Assembly (NCBI GenBank): GCA_002332755.1
Contig: DDBO01000164.1
Coordinates: forward strand, 49,383 to 113,382
Source: Bacteroidales bacterium UBA2030
Lineage (GTDB): Bacteria; Bacteroidota; Bacteroidia; Bacteroidales; TTA-H9
DNA length: 64,000 nt
Reading direction: 5' to 3'
Position numbers and translations under genes: made by a program. The notes beneath the pieces were generated by a model that was not told the origin of the DNA, made no database searches, and worked only from the letters and a program-made list of their open reading frames with translations. Positions 11,392-21,020 of the stretch are shown here, in pieces (position 1 is the first letter of the stretch; each line of letters starts with the position of its first letter).

Positions 11392-12657
11392 CTATTCATT
11401 GATTTCCAAACCGGTTATCCGTCTTATTATCCATAACAGAAGCGAGAGCCCCATTCCCACCACGGCCGCAAGGGCCATACCTCTGAGCTGCACAACACCG
11501 ATATTAATACTGGCCCCACTGATGCCGGCCACGAAGGTAAGGGCACCCAGCACCATATTTTTATTTTTACTGAAATCGACTTTCTGCTCTACAAAAATGC
11601 GTAAACCCTGTACAGCAATCACTCCGTAAAGCAACAAAGTAATGCCACCCATAACAGCCGTTGGTATTATCGAAATAGCGGCTGAAATTTTTCCTACCAA
11701 TGAAAACAGAATAGCCAAAACAGCGGCTCCCCTGATAACCCAGACAGAATAAACCCGTGTTATTGCCATTACACCAATATTTTCACCATAAGTAGTATTG
11801 GGTGGCGAACCTGCAAACCCAGAAATCAAATTTGAAACCCCGTCTCCTAATAATGAAAGATGAAGGCCGGGTTTTCGCATCAAATCTTTGCCGGTAATTC
11901 CGGCGGTAACTATCAGGTGGCTGATGTGCTCAGCTAAAACCACAATACAGGCCGGAGCAATGATTATGATAGCACGAGGATCGTACACAGGAGTGTGAAA
12001 ACGGGGTAAAGCTATCCATGAAGCCTCTCTGACAGGTTCCGTATCAACCATACCCATAAACAATGCTAATAAGGTGCCAGCCACTACTGCAAGCAAAACC
12101 GGAATGACCCGAAGAAACCCCCTGAAATACAAGGAAGCTACTACACCCACAGCAAGGGTAAATAAAGAAACCGTTAATACCCTTGTATCGGCCGAAGCAT
12201 CAGACTGATGTATAAGACCAGCCTGCCGGGCGGCAACGGGAGCCAACTCGAGACCGATAATGGATACTACTGCCCCCATAACTGCCGGTGGCATCACAAT
12301 ATCAATCCAAGCAATTCCCCAGCGACTAACCACCAATGAAATTACAATAAAAAAGAGTCCAAAAAAGATAAAACCCGATTGAGCATGCTGGAATCCCCCA
12401 TACGACTGGATAACAAGCAGAACAGGAGAGATAAAAGCAAAACTGGATCCGAGATAAGCGGGAATCCCCCCTCGGGTTACCCAGGTATAAATAAGGGTTC
12501 CAATCCCATTCATGAGCAAGGCAATGGCAGGATCAATGCCAAGCAAAATGGGAACGAGGATAGTGGCACCAAACATTGCCGTCAAGTGTTGAAGGCTCAG
12601 TGGGAGGCTTTCCGCTAAAGGCAGGTGTTCTTCAATTCCGATGATTCTTCTTTTCAT
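11392..12657 (-). CDS. uraA: Nucleobase:cation symporter-2 family permease (uracil permease-like)
   Basis: Seen: 421 residues from the ATG at 12657; an in-frame TTG two codons upstream is less likely. About 12-14 hydrophobic segments. It has the NCS2 hallmarks: N-terminal LPLSLQHLTAMFGATILVP, an early GGIPAYLGSSFAFI segment, the A-E-H-I-S-H transport-site segment in the middle, and the GSPPNTTYGENIG motif. Known: this family imports uracil or xanthine by ion symport. The Gln/Asn-rich NTTYGEN motif and LQHL start favour uracil, but the substrate cannot be fixed by eye. It sits alone between terminators. Confidence 0.88.
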   Translation of the reverse strand: MKRRIIGIEEHLPLAESLPLSLQHLTAMFGATILVPILLGIDPAIALLMNGIGTLIYTWVTRGGIPAYLGSSFAFISPVLLVIQSYGGFQHAQSGFIFFGLFFIVISLVVSRWGIAWIDIVMPPAVMGAVVSIIGLELAPVAARQAGLIHQSDASADTRVLTVSLFTLAVGVVASLYFRGFLRVIPVLLAVVAGTLLALFMGMVDTEPVREASWIALPRFHTPVYDPRAIIIIAPACIVVLAEHISHLIVTAGITGKDLMRKPGLHLSLLGDGVSNLISGFAGSPPNTTYGENIGVMAITRVYSVWVIRGAAVLAILFSLVGKISAAISIIPTAVMGGITLLLYGVIAVQGLRIFVEQKVDFSKNKNMVLGALTFVAGISGASINIGVVQLRGMALAAVVGMGLSLLLWIIRRITGLEINE

Positions 12658-12716
12658 TGTCAAAGTATTGGTTTGGGTTTATGATTTATTAGGTCGATCA
12701 TCTGAGCAAAAAAAAA

Positions 12717-12737
12717 CTGCAGCCTTTGATGCTGCAG
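12717..12737 (-). terminator. Distal terminator hairpin, minus strand
   Basis: CTGCAG at both ends around a 9-nt loop, followed on the minus strand by a run of nine T. It is about 180 nt past the GGGP synthase stop and second in a tandem pair with the hairpin at 12752-12775. Confidence 0.55.
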
Positions 12738-12751
12738 CCCAATGAATTTCA

Positions 12752-12775
12752 TAAAAAAACCCGGGATTACCGGGT
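12752..12775 (-). terminator. Proximal terminator hairpin, minus strand
   Basis: ACCCGG (12759-12764) pairs with CCGGGT (12770-12775) over a 5-nt loop. On the minus strand it runs into TTTTTT. It ends the cinA/GGGP synthase direction before the permease gene. Confidence 0.6.
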
Positions 12776-12915
12776 AAGGCAAAATTTTGATGTTGTATTA
12801 GGAGATAATTCTGATGCATTCCGGATGTTATTCCGGGCGGCAAAAGTAAAAATTTTTAAACAAAAATGCGTTGGTGATGAAAGAAAGTCGGGTCTTCCAG
12901 TAATCAATTTTCACA

Positions 12916-13653
12916 TTATTGATTTTTAGCAGCTTGAACAATATCCAGCATAAGAGAAAGATCTTTTTCGAGGCTGTTACCCACCACCAGAAGGTCGGCG
13001 CCTGCCTGAGCAGCCGATTTAGCTTTGTCGGGGTGGTTGATACCACCGCCCACAATGATAGGAATACTAATTGCCGTCTTAACTTTGGTAATCATCTCTG
13101 AACTAACAGGGTGAAAAGCCCCGCTTCCGGCATCGAGGTAGATTAATTTCATGCCAAGCATCTCACCGGCCATGGCCGTACAAGCAGCTACATCGGGTTT
13201 ATTTCCGGGAATAGGAAAACTGTGACTGATGTAATGGGCTGTCGTGTAGTTTTCGTTGCCTACAAGCATGTAACCCGTTGCAATGATTTCGAGGCCACTA
13301 CGTCTCAGATAAGGTGCTGCCACAACATGCTGCCCAATGAGCAATTCCGGATTCCGACCCGAAATAAGGGAAAGTAAGAGAATGGCATCGGCTTCCGGAT
13401 GAATTTGCAAGTGACTTCCCGGAAATAAAACAATAGGTAATTGTGTGTTCTGCCGGAGAATATGAATACAAGAATCGAGTGCATCGGCCAGGAGCAGGCT
13501 GCCCCCAACAAAAATAAAATCCACTCCCGATTCAGTAGCTTTAAGGGCAACTTGTTCAAAGCTCTCGCTGTGCTGTTGCTCGGGGTCGACCAGCACGGCC
13601 ACCTGGGTGCCGCCTCTGTGCTTGTTTTCAAGTATTTGTTGGTAAACCGACAT
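12916..13653 (-). CDS. Geranylgeranylglyceryl-phosphate synthase family protein
   Basis: Known role of the family: joins a polyprenyl diphosphate to sn-glycerol-1-phosphate, the first ether-lipid step in archaea; bacterial PcrB and Bacteroidota homologues exist. Seen: 245 residues with a TIM-barrel pattern: LVDPEQ near residue 20, a VGGS motif near residue 50, VLFPGS near residue 75, YLDAGSGA near residue 172, and the phosphate-binding VGGGIN and ADLLVVGNS near the C-terminus. These match the GGGPS family closely. The prenyl chain length used is not readable. It lies downstream of cinA on the same strand (93-nt gap), and a polyprenyl synthase gene lies 7 kb away. Whether the organism makes ether lipids is inference. 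Confidence 0.88.
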   Translation of the reverse strand: MSVYQQILENKHRGGTQVAVLVDPEQQHSESFEQVALKATESGVDFIFVGGSLLLADALDSCIHILRQNTQLPIVLFPGSHLQIHPEADAILLLSLISGRNPELLIGQHVVAAPYLRRSGLEIIATGYMLVGNENYTTAHYISHSFPIPGNKPDVAACTAMAGEMLGMKLIYLDAGSGAFHPVSSEMITKVKTAISIPIIVGGGINHPDKAKSAAQAGADLLVVGNSLEKDLSLMLDIVQAAKNQ

Positions 13654-13746
13654 TAAGGGGATTAAAATGTTTGATTAGCAAAAATAAACAAAGAAGCAGG
13701 ATTTTCGGGAAATTACATAAAGTTTAACAAATGAGGGTGAATCCTG

Positions 13747-14982
13747 TTATTGGATTATTTTTCTTAATTCGTTGAGTGCAGCCACAGCCGCCCGCTGAAT
13801 ATTGCGTTCACGGCGATTACCCAAACGAAATTCAGTAGATACTATACCCTCAGGACCCGCAATAGCTATCCAGGTAAGACCCACCGGTTTTTCGACGGTT
13901 CCTCCATCAGGACCGGCAATTCCACTCACAGCAATGGCATAATCTGTCTTTAAGAGATTTCGGGCGCCAGCCGCCATGGCTTCTACCACCGGACGACTTA
14001 CAGCCCCATATTCATGTAATAAATTATTACTCACTCCCAGCAGATTCTCCTTAATTTCGTTGGCGTAGGAAACGACACTACCTTTATAGTATTGCGAGCT
14101 TCCCGGGATGGTTGTAATCAAGTGGGCGATATATCCGCCGGTGCAGCTCTCCGCTGTGCATAATGTCGCTTTGCGCGCTAACAGCATTCGGCCAATGGCC
14201 TTAGGCAAAGGTTCGTCTTCAAGGCTAAAAATATACTCAGGAATAATTTTCTGTAATTCTTCAACAAGGTTATTGACCTCAGCGTTGAGGGCTGCAGCAT
14301 CGTAGCCTGAAGCACTCAATCGCAACCTCACAACTCCGGGTGAAGGAAGATAGGCTAACTTGAAATGCGGAGGAAGATTCTTTTCCCATTCGGCAATTTT
14401 ATCTGCCAGAAACGATTCTCCTATTCCGGCTGTCATTACCGTACGATGAACCAAAGCACCGCTTGCATACATTCTTTCAAGACGAGGCAATACCTCATTT
14501 TCCATGATGACTTCCATTTCGAAAGGTACTCCGGGAAGAGAAATCAGTTGACGGTTACCATCGGTAAACCACATCCCTCTGGCTGTACCTTCAGGGTTGG
14601 GCAGGCTGAGCGCATTTTCAGGTAACATGGCCTGTTGGCGGTTTGCCTCAGTAAGGGGTAAACCACGGGCGGTAAAAAAAGCCTCCACGTCTTTATAAGC
14701 CTCAGAATTGAAAACCAAATGCGTTCCAAAATATTCAGTCAGGGTTTGCTTGGTAATATCATCGCTGGTAGGCCCCAGACCACCTGTTGTGATTATTAAA
14801 TCCACCGAAGCAAATTCCTGATCGAGGCAGCGGATAATCTCTTCCCGGGAATCGCCAATGCTAAGCATCCTGTGAACCTTTATACCAATAGAATTTAGAC
14901 GCAAAGCAATCCAGGCTGAATTGGTATTGATAATTTGCCCTATTAAAATTTCATCACCTATGGTGACAATAGAAGCCTTCAT
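13747..14982 (-). CDS. cinA: CinA-family protein (MoaB-like domain plus nicotinamide-nucleotide amidohydrolase)
   Basis: Seen: 411 residues, full length for CinA. The N-terminal MoaB/Mog-like domain (about 1-170) starts with ASIVTIGDEILIGQI and carries TTGGLGPTSDDITK. The C-terminal amidohydrolase domain (about 250-411) has CTAESCTGG and the AVSGIAGPDGG motif. Known: the C-terminal domain deamidates nicotinamide mononucleotide and the N-terminal domain hydrolyses ADP-ribose, both NAD salvage/repair steps; the competence-related name is historical. It is divergent from gldF, with about 160 nt between the starts. Confidence 0.95.
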   Translation of the reverse strand: MKASIVTIGDEILIGQIINTNSAWIALRLNSIGIKVHRMLSIGDSREEIIRCLDQEFASVDLIITTGGLGPTSDDITKQTLTEYFGTHLVFNSEAYKDVEAFFTARGLPLTEANRQQAMLPENALSLPNPEGTARGMWFTDGNRQLISLPGVPFEMEVIMENEVLPRLERMYASGALVHRTVMTAGIGESFLADKIAEWEKNLPPHFKLAYLPSPGVVRLRLSASGYDAAALNAEVNNLVEELQKIIPEYIFSLEDEPLPKAIGRMLLARKATLCTAESCTGGYIAHLITTIPGSSQYYKGSVVSYANEIKENLLGVSNNLLHEYGAVSRPVVEAMAAGARNLLKTDYAIAVSGIAGPDGGTVEKPVGLTWIAIAGPEGIVSTEFRLGNRRERNIQRAAVAALNELRKIIQ

Positions 14983-15110
14983 TCAATCATTGTTTTATTT
15001 CCGACAAATTTACGGGAATATTTAGAGAAGCTCTACGCTTGCTTCATCGTGCCAGTTATGAATATCCCAACGGACTTTTGATACCCCCTTCGGGCTCCGC
15101 TTAAAAAATG

Positions 15111-15118
15111 TATTTTTG
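15111..15118 (+). promoter_or_regulatory. -7 element (TATTTTTG) of gldF
   Basis: TATTTTTG fits TAnnTTTG and lies 27 nt before the gldF ATG, in the divergent region shared with cinA. Confidence 0.5.
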
Positions 15119-15145
15119 CCACAACTTTATTAAGTCATTGGTTCA

Positions 15146-15880
15146 ATGCTTACACTTCTCAGAAAGGAAATCAATGCTTTCCTCAACTCGGTAATTGGTT
15201 ATGTAGTCCTGGTCGTTTTTTTGGTGGTAAATGGATTGTTTCTCTGGGTTTTCCCGCTCGATTTCAATATTCTTGATTTTGGATATGCCAACCTCGACGG
15301 GCTATTCATGTTGGCTCCTTTTGTGTTCCTTTTTCTGATACCTGCTATCACCATGCGATCATTTGCCGACGAAAGAAGCTACGGTACCATTGAAACTCTT
15401 TTCACCAAACCCCTTACCGATCTGCAGATCATCCTCGCGAAATACTTCGCTGCCGTGCTGCTGGTAGCATTCTCTCTACTCCCAACCCTTATTTATTATT
15501 TAACCGTATATCATCTAGGATTACCCAAAGGCAACCTTGACTCGGGTGCCATTTGGGGTTCCTATATTGGTTTATTGTTTCTTGGTGCCAGCTTTGCCGC
15601 AATTGGTATTTTTGCCTCGAGCCTGACCGACAATCAAATAGTAGCCTTTATAGCAGGTGCAGGCATTGCCGCCTTTGTTTACCTGGGTTTTGAATTTATT
15701 TATAGCCTTTCCTTTTTTGGCAAGGCCGACCTTTTTATCAAATCTTTGGGTATCAGCTCCCATTATGCTTCTATGAGCCGTGGAGTGATTGATACCCGCG
15801 ATGTTATTTATTTTTTAAGTGTCATCGCTTTTTTCATTTTACTAACGCATTTTGTACTTGGACGCCGCAAATGGAAGTAA
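15146..15880 (+). CDS. gldF: Gliding-motility ABC transporter permease GldF
   Basis: Seen: 244 residues, the usual GldF size, with six hydrophobic segments and the ABC-2 permease segment TMRSFADERSYGTIETLFTK near residue 70. Known: GldF is the inner-membrane permease that works with the ATPase GldA and the periplasmic-domain protein GldG; all three are needed for gliding in Flavobacterium, while non-gliding Bacteroidota also carry them. Odd: gldG normally follows gldF directly, but here the next gene, 4 nt downstream, encodes dCMP deaminase. The start ATG follows a TATTTTTG box. Confidence 0.88.
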   Translation: MLTLLRKEINAFLNSVIGYVVLVVFLVVNGLFLWVFPLDFNILDFGYANLDGLFMLAPFVFLFLIPAITMRSFADERSYGTIETLFTKPLTDLQIILAKYFAAVLLVAFSLLPTLIYYLTVYHLGLPKGNLDSGAIWGSYIGLLFLGASFAAIGIFASSLTDNQIVAFIAGAGIAAFVYLGFEFIYSLSFFGKADLFIKSLGISSHYASMSRGVIDTRDVIYFLSVIAFFILLTHFVLGRRKWK

Positions 15881-15884
15881 CCTT

Positions 15885-16379
15885 ATGGAAGAAAAACTGA
15901 AGCATGTACGCCCCAGCTGGGACGAATATTTTATGGAAGTAGCCAACACTGTGGCCAAAAGGGCTACCTGCGACAGGGGTAGGGCTGGCTGCGTAATTGT
16001 TCGGGATAAGCAAATTCTTGTGACAGGATATGTGGGCAGCCCTGTTGGTTTCCCACATTGCGATGAGGTGGGTCATCTTTTCAAAAAAGTTATTCATGAA
16101 GATGGTACGGTTACTACTCATTGTGTGCGAACAGTACACGCCGAACAAAATGCCATTACACAGGCAGCCCGTCGGGGAATAGCCCTGGAGGGAGCCACTA
16201 TTTACGTAAGAATGACCCCCTGCCGGACTTGCGCTATGTTGCTTATCAACTGCGGGATAAAACGTGTGGTTTGCGAAAAAAAATATCATGCCGGCCACGA
16301 AAGCGAGGAGATGTTTGCTCAGGCCGGTATTGAATTGGTTTACCTGAACGAAGAGGTTTTAAAATACGATAACCAATAG
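15885..16379 (+). CDS. Deoxycytidylate (dCMP) deaminase
   Basis: Deaminates dCMP to dUMP, supplying thymidylate synthesis. Seen: 164 residues from the ATG at 15885, 4 nt after the gldF stop; an upstream in-frame TTG inside gldF is unlikely. The zinc site is intact: VHAEQNAI (His plus catalytic Glu) and PCRTCA. The N-terminus RPSWDEYFMEVA and the CDRGRAGCVIV segment are typical of the family, also called ComEB in some bacteria. The tight spacing suggests co-transcription with gldF. Confidence 0.93.
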   Translation: MEEKLKHVRPSWDEYFMEVANTVAKRATCDRGRAGCVIVRDKQILVTGYVGSPVGFPHCDEVGHLFKKVIHEDGTVTTHCVRTVHAEQNAITQAARRGIALEGATIYVRMTPCRTCAMLLINCGIKRVVCEKKYHAGHESEEMFAQAGIELVYLNEEVLKYDNQ

Positions 16380-16418
16380 AGTCGATTTCATCCAAAATCA
16401 ATCAAAATACAGCGAAAT

Positions 16419-17636
16419 ATGAAAGAATCCATTGTCATTTTGGCCGGCGGAGGTCCTGCTCCAGGTATTAATACTGTTATAGGAACTGTATGCAAAGTTT
16501 TCTTAAAGGCCGGATACAGGGTAATTGGAATGCACGAAGGGTATAAAACTCTTTTCAGCCCCAAACCAAACATTATTGACATAGACTTTACTCTGGCCGA
16601 TAACATATACAAGACCGGGGGCTCGTTTCTGCAGATGAGTCGCTATAAACCCAAAGACGAAGAGTTTAATACAAAGTTTTTTATAGAAAATAATGTAAAA
16701 CTCTTGGTAACCATAGGTGGCGACGATACGGCTTCTACTGCCAATCGTATTTCCGCTTTTTTACAGAAAAACCAGGTGGATGTTCGCAATATTCATGTAC
16801 CTAAAACTATCGACAACGACCTTCCCCTGCCTGAAGGGCAACCCACGTTTGGATATTATTCGGCTAAGGAAGAAGGCGTTAGAATAGCCACAACTGTTTA
16901 TGAAGATGCCCGCACCTCCGGCAATTGGTTTATTGTATCGGCAATGGGACGCGAAGCAGGTCATTTAGCTTTTGGTATCGGTGCTTCCTGCCATTATCCC
17001 ATGATTGTAATCCCTGAGATGTTTAATAAAACGAACATCACCATCGAGAAGATTGTTCGCCTGGTTATCAGTGCAATGATTAAAAGAAAAATACTGGGCA
17101 TATCCTATGGTGCGGCCATCATCAGTGAAGGCGTTTTTCATTTCCTGCCTGAAGACGATATACTGGCAACAGGAATTAATTTCACCTTCGATGAACATGG
17201 ACATCCCGAACTTGGCAATGTAAGTAAGGCACATATTTTCAATATTCTCGTACAACAACGTCTTAAAGACCTTGGAATCGCCATCAAAAGTCGTCCTGTT
17301 GAATTAGGATACGAGCTGCGCTGCGTAAGACCCATAGGATTCGATCTCATGTATTGCAACCTGTTGGGCATTGGTGTAAAAAAACTTTTCGATCAGGGTT
17401 ACACTGCCTGTATGGTAACTTCTGACCATAAAGGCGATGTCGCTCCTCTTTTCCTAAAAGACGTTGCCGATGAAAAAGGGAAAGTAAAACCCAGATTGGT
17501 GAATATTGATTCGGAAAAAGCAAGGATGGTTTTTGAATGGAATACACAATACATTGAGTCTGAGGATTATGAAGCAGCTCGTAAATATCTGCCCAATCCT
17601 GAAGAATACGACTTCAAGAAAATTTTAAACTGGTAG
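16419..17636 (+). CDS. pfp: Pyrophosphate-dependent phosphofructokinase
   Basis: Phosphorylates fructose-6-phosphate reversibly, using PPi instead of ATP. Seen: 405 residues. Two diagnostic positions point to PPi: GGDD at 100-103 (Asp103 where ATP enzymes have Gly in GGDGS) and PKTIDND at 128-134 (Lys129 where ATP enzymes have Gly in PGTIDND). The N-terminal GGGPAPGIN loop and the MGREAGHLA segment are intact. Known: these two substitutions separate PPi- from ATP-dependent members. With the class III fructose bisphosphatase and the soluble pyrophosphatase in this window, the cell has competing uses for PPi (inference). It lies 39 nt after dCMP deaminase on the same strand. Confidence 0.92.
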   Translation: MKESIVILAGGGPAPGINTVIGTVCKVFLKAGYRVIGMHEGYKTLFSPKPNIIDIDFTLADNIYKTGGSFLQMSRYKPKDEEFNTKFFIENNVKLLVTIGGDDTASTANRISAFLQKNQVDVRNIHVPKTIDNDLPLPEGQPTFGYYSAKEEGVRIATTVYEDARTSGNWFIVSAMGREAGHLAFGIGASCHYPMIVIPEMFNKTNITIEKIVRLVISAMIKRKILGISYGAAIISEGVFHFLPEDDILATGINFTFDEHGHPELGNVSKAHIFNILVQQRLKDLGIAIKSRPVELGYELRCVRPIGFDLMYCNLLGIGVKKLFDQGYTACMVTSDHKGDVAPLFLKDVADEKGKVKPRLVNIDSEKARMVFEWNTQYIESEDYEAARKYLPNPEEYDFKKILNW

Positions 17637-17670
17637 GCTGACACATCACAGGCTAAGGTTAGACATCATC

Positions 17671-20037
17671 ATGTGGATAAGGCTCTCCCATTATATCCTT
17701 AGAAACCGAGTAGCAAACCTGATTGGAATTGGATTCATCACCTTGCTGATGGGTCTGATGGCAACCCGGGTACACATGTCGTATGAAATGGCCAGAATGC
17801 TACCTGCATCGGATACAGTTAATCGTGAGTATGAAGATTTTCGTAAGACATTCGGACAAGATGGGGCCATAGTTTATGCTGCTTTCAAAGGAGAAAACCT
17901 TTGTACTCACGAAATTTTCCGAGGACTTTATGAACTAACGGAAGAAATATCAGGTCTTCAAGGCATAAAGGATGTGATGTCGCCCGCAAGGGTTTTTGTG
18001 CTTTCGAAAGATAGTGTTAAAAGAAAATTTGTTTTTAAGCGCATTCCAATATGCCCGCCGGAAGAAGCAAAAGAGACAGACTCTCTCTGTCGCCAGCTCC
18101 AAGGTCTTCCCTTTTACGAAGGCATGCTCTTCAATTTTAAAGACGGCATTGCCCTCATGGCTATCACCCTTAATCAGGAAGTAATTAACGATAGAGGGCG
18201 AGTAGCTTTAATCAACGATCTCGAAAACCGATTACGCACATTTGGTCAGGCCCATCAACTCGAGGTACATATATCGGGCATGCCCTACATTCGTACCCTT
18301 ACCACCCAAAAAGTTCAGCAGGAATTGCTCTGGTTTTCTCTGGGAGCATTGCTGGTTTCTGCCCTATTGCTGTATTACTTTTTCAGAAGCAAGAAGGCAG
18401 TAATATTCCCACTTGTCATTGTGGGAATTAGTGTGATTTGGGCACTGGGAAGTATTGCTCTGCTTGGTTTCAAAATTACTATACTTACAGGCTTAATCCC
18501 TCCTTTGCTCATCATCATTGGCGTCGAAAATTGTATTTTCCTGCTTAATCGGTTTCATTCCGAATTCAAGTTACACGGAAACAAAGTAAAAGCTTTGGTC
18601 AGAGTTATTGCCCGCACGGGCAAGGCCAACATCCTTACTAACCTCACCACTGCAGCAGGTTTTGGGGCATTTATGGTTACCGGCAACCGGCTACTGGTGG
18701 AGTTTGGACTGGTAGCCTCTCTTAATATTCTCATTATTTTCATTCTATCCATTATCCTTATTCCTTCCTTTTACAGTTTCCTTCCCGATCCTCAACCGCG
18801 TCACCTGGCCCATCTGGAGCAAGGTTTTAGCGGCCGGCTTATCATAAGGGTACTCCACATTATTCAATACAGGCGAAAAATCGTTTATGCGATTATGTTT
18901 GTTTTGATTGCCGCCGGACTTTTCGGCATCAGCCGGCTTACTACCTCAGGCAGAGTAGTGGACGATATCCCTCAGAAAGACAATCTTTATAAAGACCTTC
19001 AATTTTTTGAACAGCATTTCCATGGTATTTTGCCCCTCGAGATCGTGGTTGACACCCGAAAGCCTAAAGGAATCATGCGCCAACCAGTGCTCAGGCAAAT
19101 TGATAAACTCCAAAGAACCCTGGAGACATATCCCGAACTATCGAGATCGCTTTCTATTGTGGATGTAAACAAATTTGCCAGGCAAGCCTTCTATAATGGC
19201 GATCCCAAAGCCTATTCCTTGCCCAGCGAATATGAGATGGCCTTTATGCTCTCCTACCTACCCGACCGCAACTTAGGTCAACGCTCATTTTTAAAAGCCT
19301 TCACCGATTCTTCCTTCTCAAAAACCCGTATAAGCCTGCAGATGGCAAATCTGAGCACACCCGAAATTGAGCTCCTCCAACAAAAAATCTCTCACAACAT
19401 TGACTCCATAATGCCTGCTTCGAAATACAAGGTTCATATCACCGGTTCAACATTAGTATTTACCAAAGGCACACGTTACCTGATTAAAAACCTTTATCAA
19501 AGCCTATTGCTGGCTTTTCTTCTGATCACATTGTTGCTGGCCTTGTTGTTTACCTCCTGGAGAATTATTCTTATTGCCCTTATTCCCAACTTATTACCAC
19601 AATTGTTAACGGCTGCGCTCATGGGCTTTGCCGGAATACCTATCAAGCCATCTACTATTCTGATTTTTAGCGTAGCCCTTGGAATATCAGTTGATAATAC
19701 TATTCATTTTCTTTCACGCTATCGACATAATTTGAAAGTTTTCGGACGGAACATTCGCAAAAGTGTTCTTGCCTCTTTAAGTGAAGCCGGATACTCCATG
19801 ATTTATTCCACAGCCATTTTATTCTTTGGCTTTGGCATTTTTGCCTTTTCAGGATTTGGAGGCACCCAGGCCATGGGTCTGCTCATTCCCTTCACACTTC
19901 TTGTAGCTTTATTTTCAAACCTGCTTTTATTGCCGAGCTTCTTACTATGGCTCGACAAGTTAGTTACTACACCTAATTTCGAGGAACCTATGCTCGAAAT
20001 ACTCGATGAGGAAAAAGAGGAAGACAATGATTACTAA
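17671..20037 (+). CDS. RND-superfamily exporter (MMPL/HpnN-like)
   Basis: Seen: 788 residues in two similar halves. Each half has one N-terminal membrane segment, a large periplasmic loop and a five-helix bundle. Sterol-sensing-domain-like helices carry IIGVENCIFLLNRFH in the first half and ALGISVDNTIHFLSRYRH in the second. The C-terminus is acidic. Known: such proteins export lipids or other hydrophobic compounds using the proton gradient. No membrane-fusion or outer-membrane partner is nearby, so the substrate is unknown. It starts 34 nt after the phosphofructokinase stop. Confidence 0.85.
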   Translation: MWIRLSHYILRNRVANLIGIGFITLLMGLMATRVHMSYEMARMLPASDTVNREYEDFRKTFGQDGAIVYAAFKGENLCTHEIFRGLYELTEEISGLQGIKDVMSPARVFVLSKDSVKRKFVFKRIPICPPEEAKETDSLCRQLQGLPFYEGMLFNFKDGIALMAITLNQEVINDRGRVALINDLENRLRTFGQAHQLEVHISGMPYIRTLTTQKVQQELLWFSLGALLVSALLLYYFFRSKKAVIFPLVIVGISVIWALGSIALLGFKITILTGLIPPLLIIIGVENCIFLLNRFHSEFKLHGNKVKALVRVIARTGKANILTNLTTAAGFGAFMVTGNRLLVEFGLVASLNILIIFILSIILIPSFYSFLPDPQPRHLAHLEQGFSGRLIIRVLHIIQYRRKIVYAIMFVLIAAGLFGISRLTTSGRVVDDIPQKDNLYKDLQFFEQHFHGILPLEIVVDTRKPKGIMRQPVLRQIDKLQRTLETYPELSRSLSIVDVNKFARQAFYNGDPKAYSLPSEYEMAFMLSYLPDRNLGQRSFLKAFTDSSFSKTRISLQMANLSTPEIELLQQKISHNIDSIMPASKYKVHITGSTLVFTKGTRYLIKNLYQSLLLAFLLITLLLALLFTSWRIILIALIPNLLPQLLTAALMGFAGIPIKPSTILIFSVALGISVDNTIHFLSRYRHNLKVFGRNIRKSVLASLSEAGYSMIYSTAILFFGFGIFAFSGFGGTQAMGLLIPFTLLVALFSNLLLLPSFLLWLDKLVTTPNFEEPMLEILDEEKEEDNDY

Positions 20038-20115
20038 AAAAATTCTGAGGGCCGGGAGTGCAATAATAATTCCGAATTGTTTTAATTTTACTGTTTACAA
20101 TAAAAACCTTTAGTC

Positions 20116-20982
20116 ATGAAAGGAATCATACTGGCCGGAGGATCGGGCACACGCCTGCATCCCCTTACGCTTGCCGTTAGCAAACAGCTGATGCCCATCT
20201 ACGATAAACCCATGATTTATTACCCGCTGTCGGTACTTATGATGGCCGACATCAGGGAAATTCTTATCATTTCTACGCCTCACGACCTGCCTAACTTTGA
20301 GAAGCTGCTTGGAGATGGGAGCCGTCTGGGATGCCAATTTCATTATGCAGTGCAAGAAGTGCCCAACGGTTTGGCTCAGGCATTCGTGATTGGAGAGAAG
20401 TTTATTGGCAACGATAAAGTATGTTTAATTCTTGGCGACAATATTTTTTATGGCAGGGGATTACAGGAACTTTTACTTGAATCGAACGACCCCGACGGAG
20501 GAATCATTTTTGCTTATCATGTGAGCGATCCTGAACGGTATGGCGTGGTAGAGTTTGATGAAAAGCAAAGGGCCATTAGTATTGAAGAGAAGCCTAAGCA
20601 ACCCAAGAGCAATTATGCAGTTCCGGGATTGTATTTTTATGATAATACGGTAATTGATGTGGCCAAAAATATTAAACCCAGTGCCAGAGGAGAATACGAA
20701 ATTACCGATGTTAACCGCTATTATTTAGAACAAGGAAAATTGAGAGTAGGTATTCTTAGCCGTGGAACTGCATGGCTCGATACCGGCACGTTTGATTCGC
20801 TATTGCAGGCCGGCCAGTTTGTTGAAGTAATACAAAACCGCCAGGGACTGATGATCGGTTGCATTGAAGAAGTAGCCTATCGACGTGGATTCATCAACAA
20901 AGAACAACTTCTTAACCTGGCAGAACCGCTGCTGAAAAGTGGTTATGGAAAATACCTGGAAAAAATTGCCTGGAGCGAATAG
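20116..20982 (+). CDS. rfbA: Glucose-1-phosphate thymidylyltransferase
   Basis: Makes dTDP-glucose from glucose-1-phosphate and dTTP, the first step towards dTDP-rhamnose and related sugars. Seen: 288 residues. The nucleotide-binding [11 protein letters not shown] is at residues 8-18, with [16 protein letters not shown] next, LGDNIFYG near residue 110 and RGTAWLDTG near residue 220. The rfbB, rfbC and rfbD partners are not adjacent, so the gene stands apart from any O-antigen cluster in view. Confidence 0.94.
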   Translation: MKGIILAGGSGTRLHPLTLAVSKQLMPIYDKPMIYYPLSVLMMADIREILIISTPHDLPNFEKLLGDGSRLGCQFHYAVQEVPNGLAQAFVIGEKFIGNDKVCLILGDNIFYGRGLQELLLESNDPDGGIIFAYHVSDPERYGVVEFDEKQRAISIEEKPKQPKSNYAVPGLYFYDNTVIDVAKNIKPSARGEYEITDVNRYYLEQGKLRVGILSRGTAWLDTGTFDSLLQAGQFVEVIQNRQGLMIGCIEEVAYRRGFINKEQLLNLAEPLLKSGYGKYLEKIAWSE

Positions 20983-21020
20983 TTCAGGGGAACCTCTTAT
21001 CATCTGCACAAATAGAGTTT

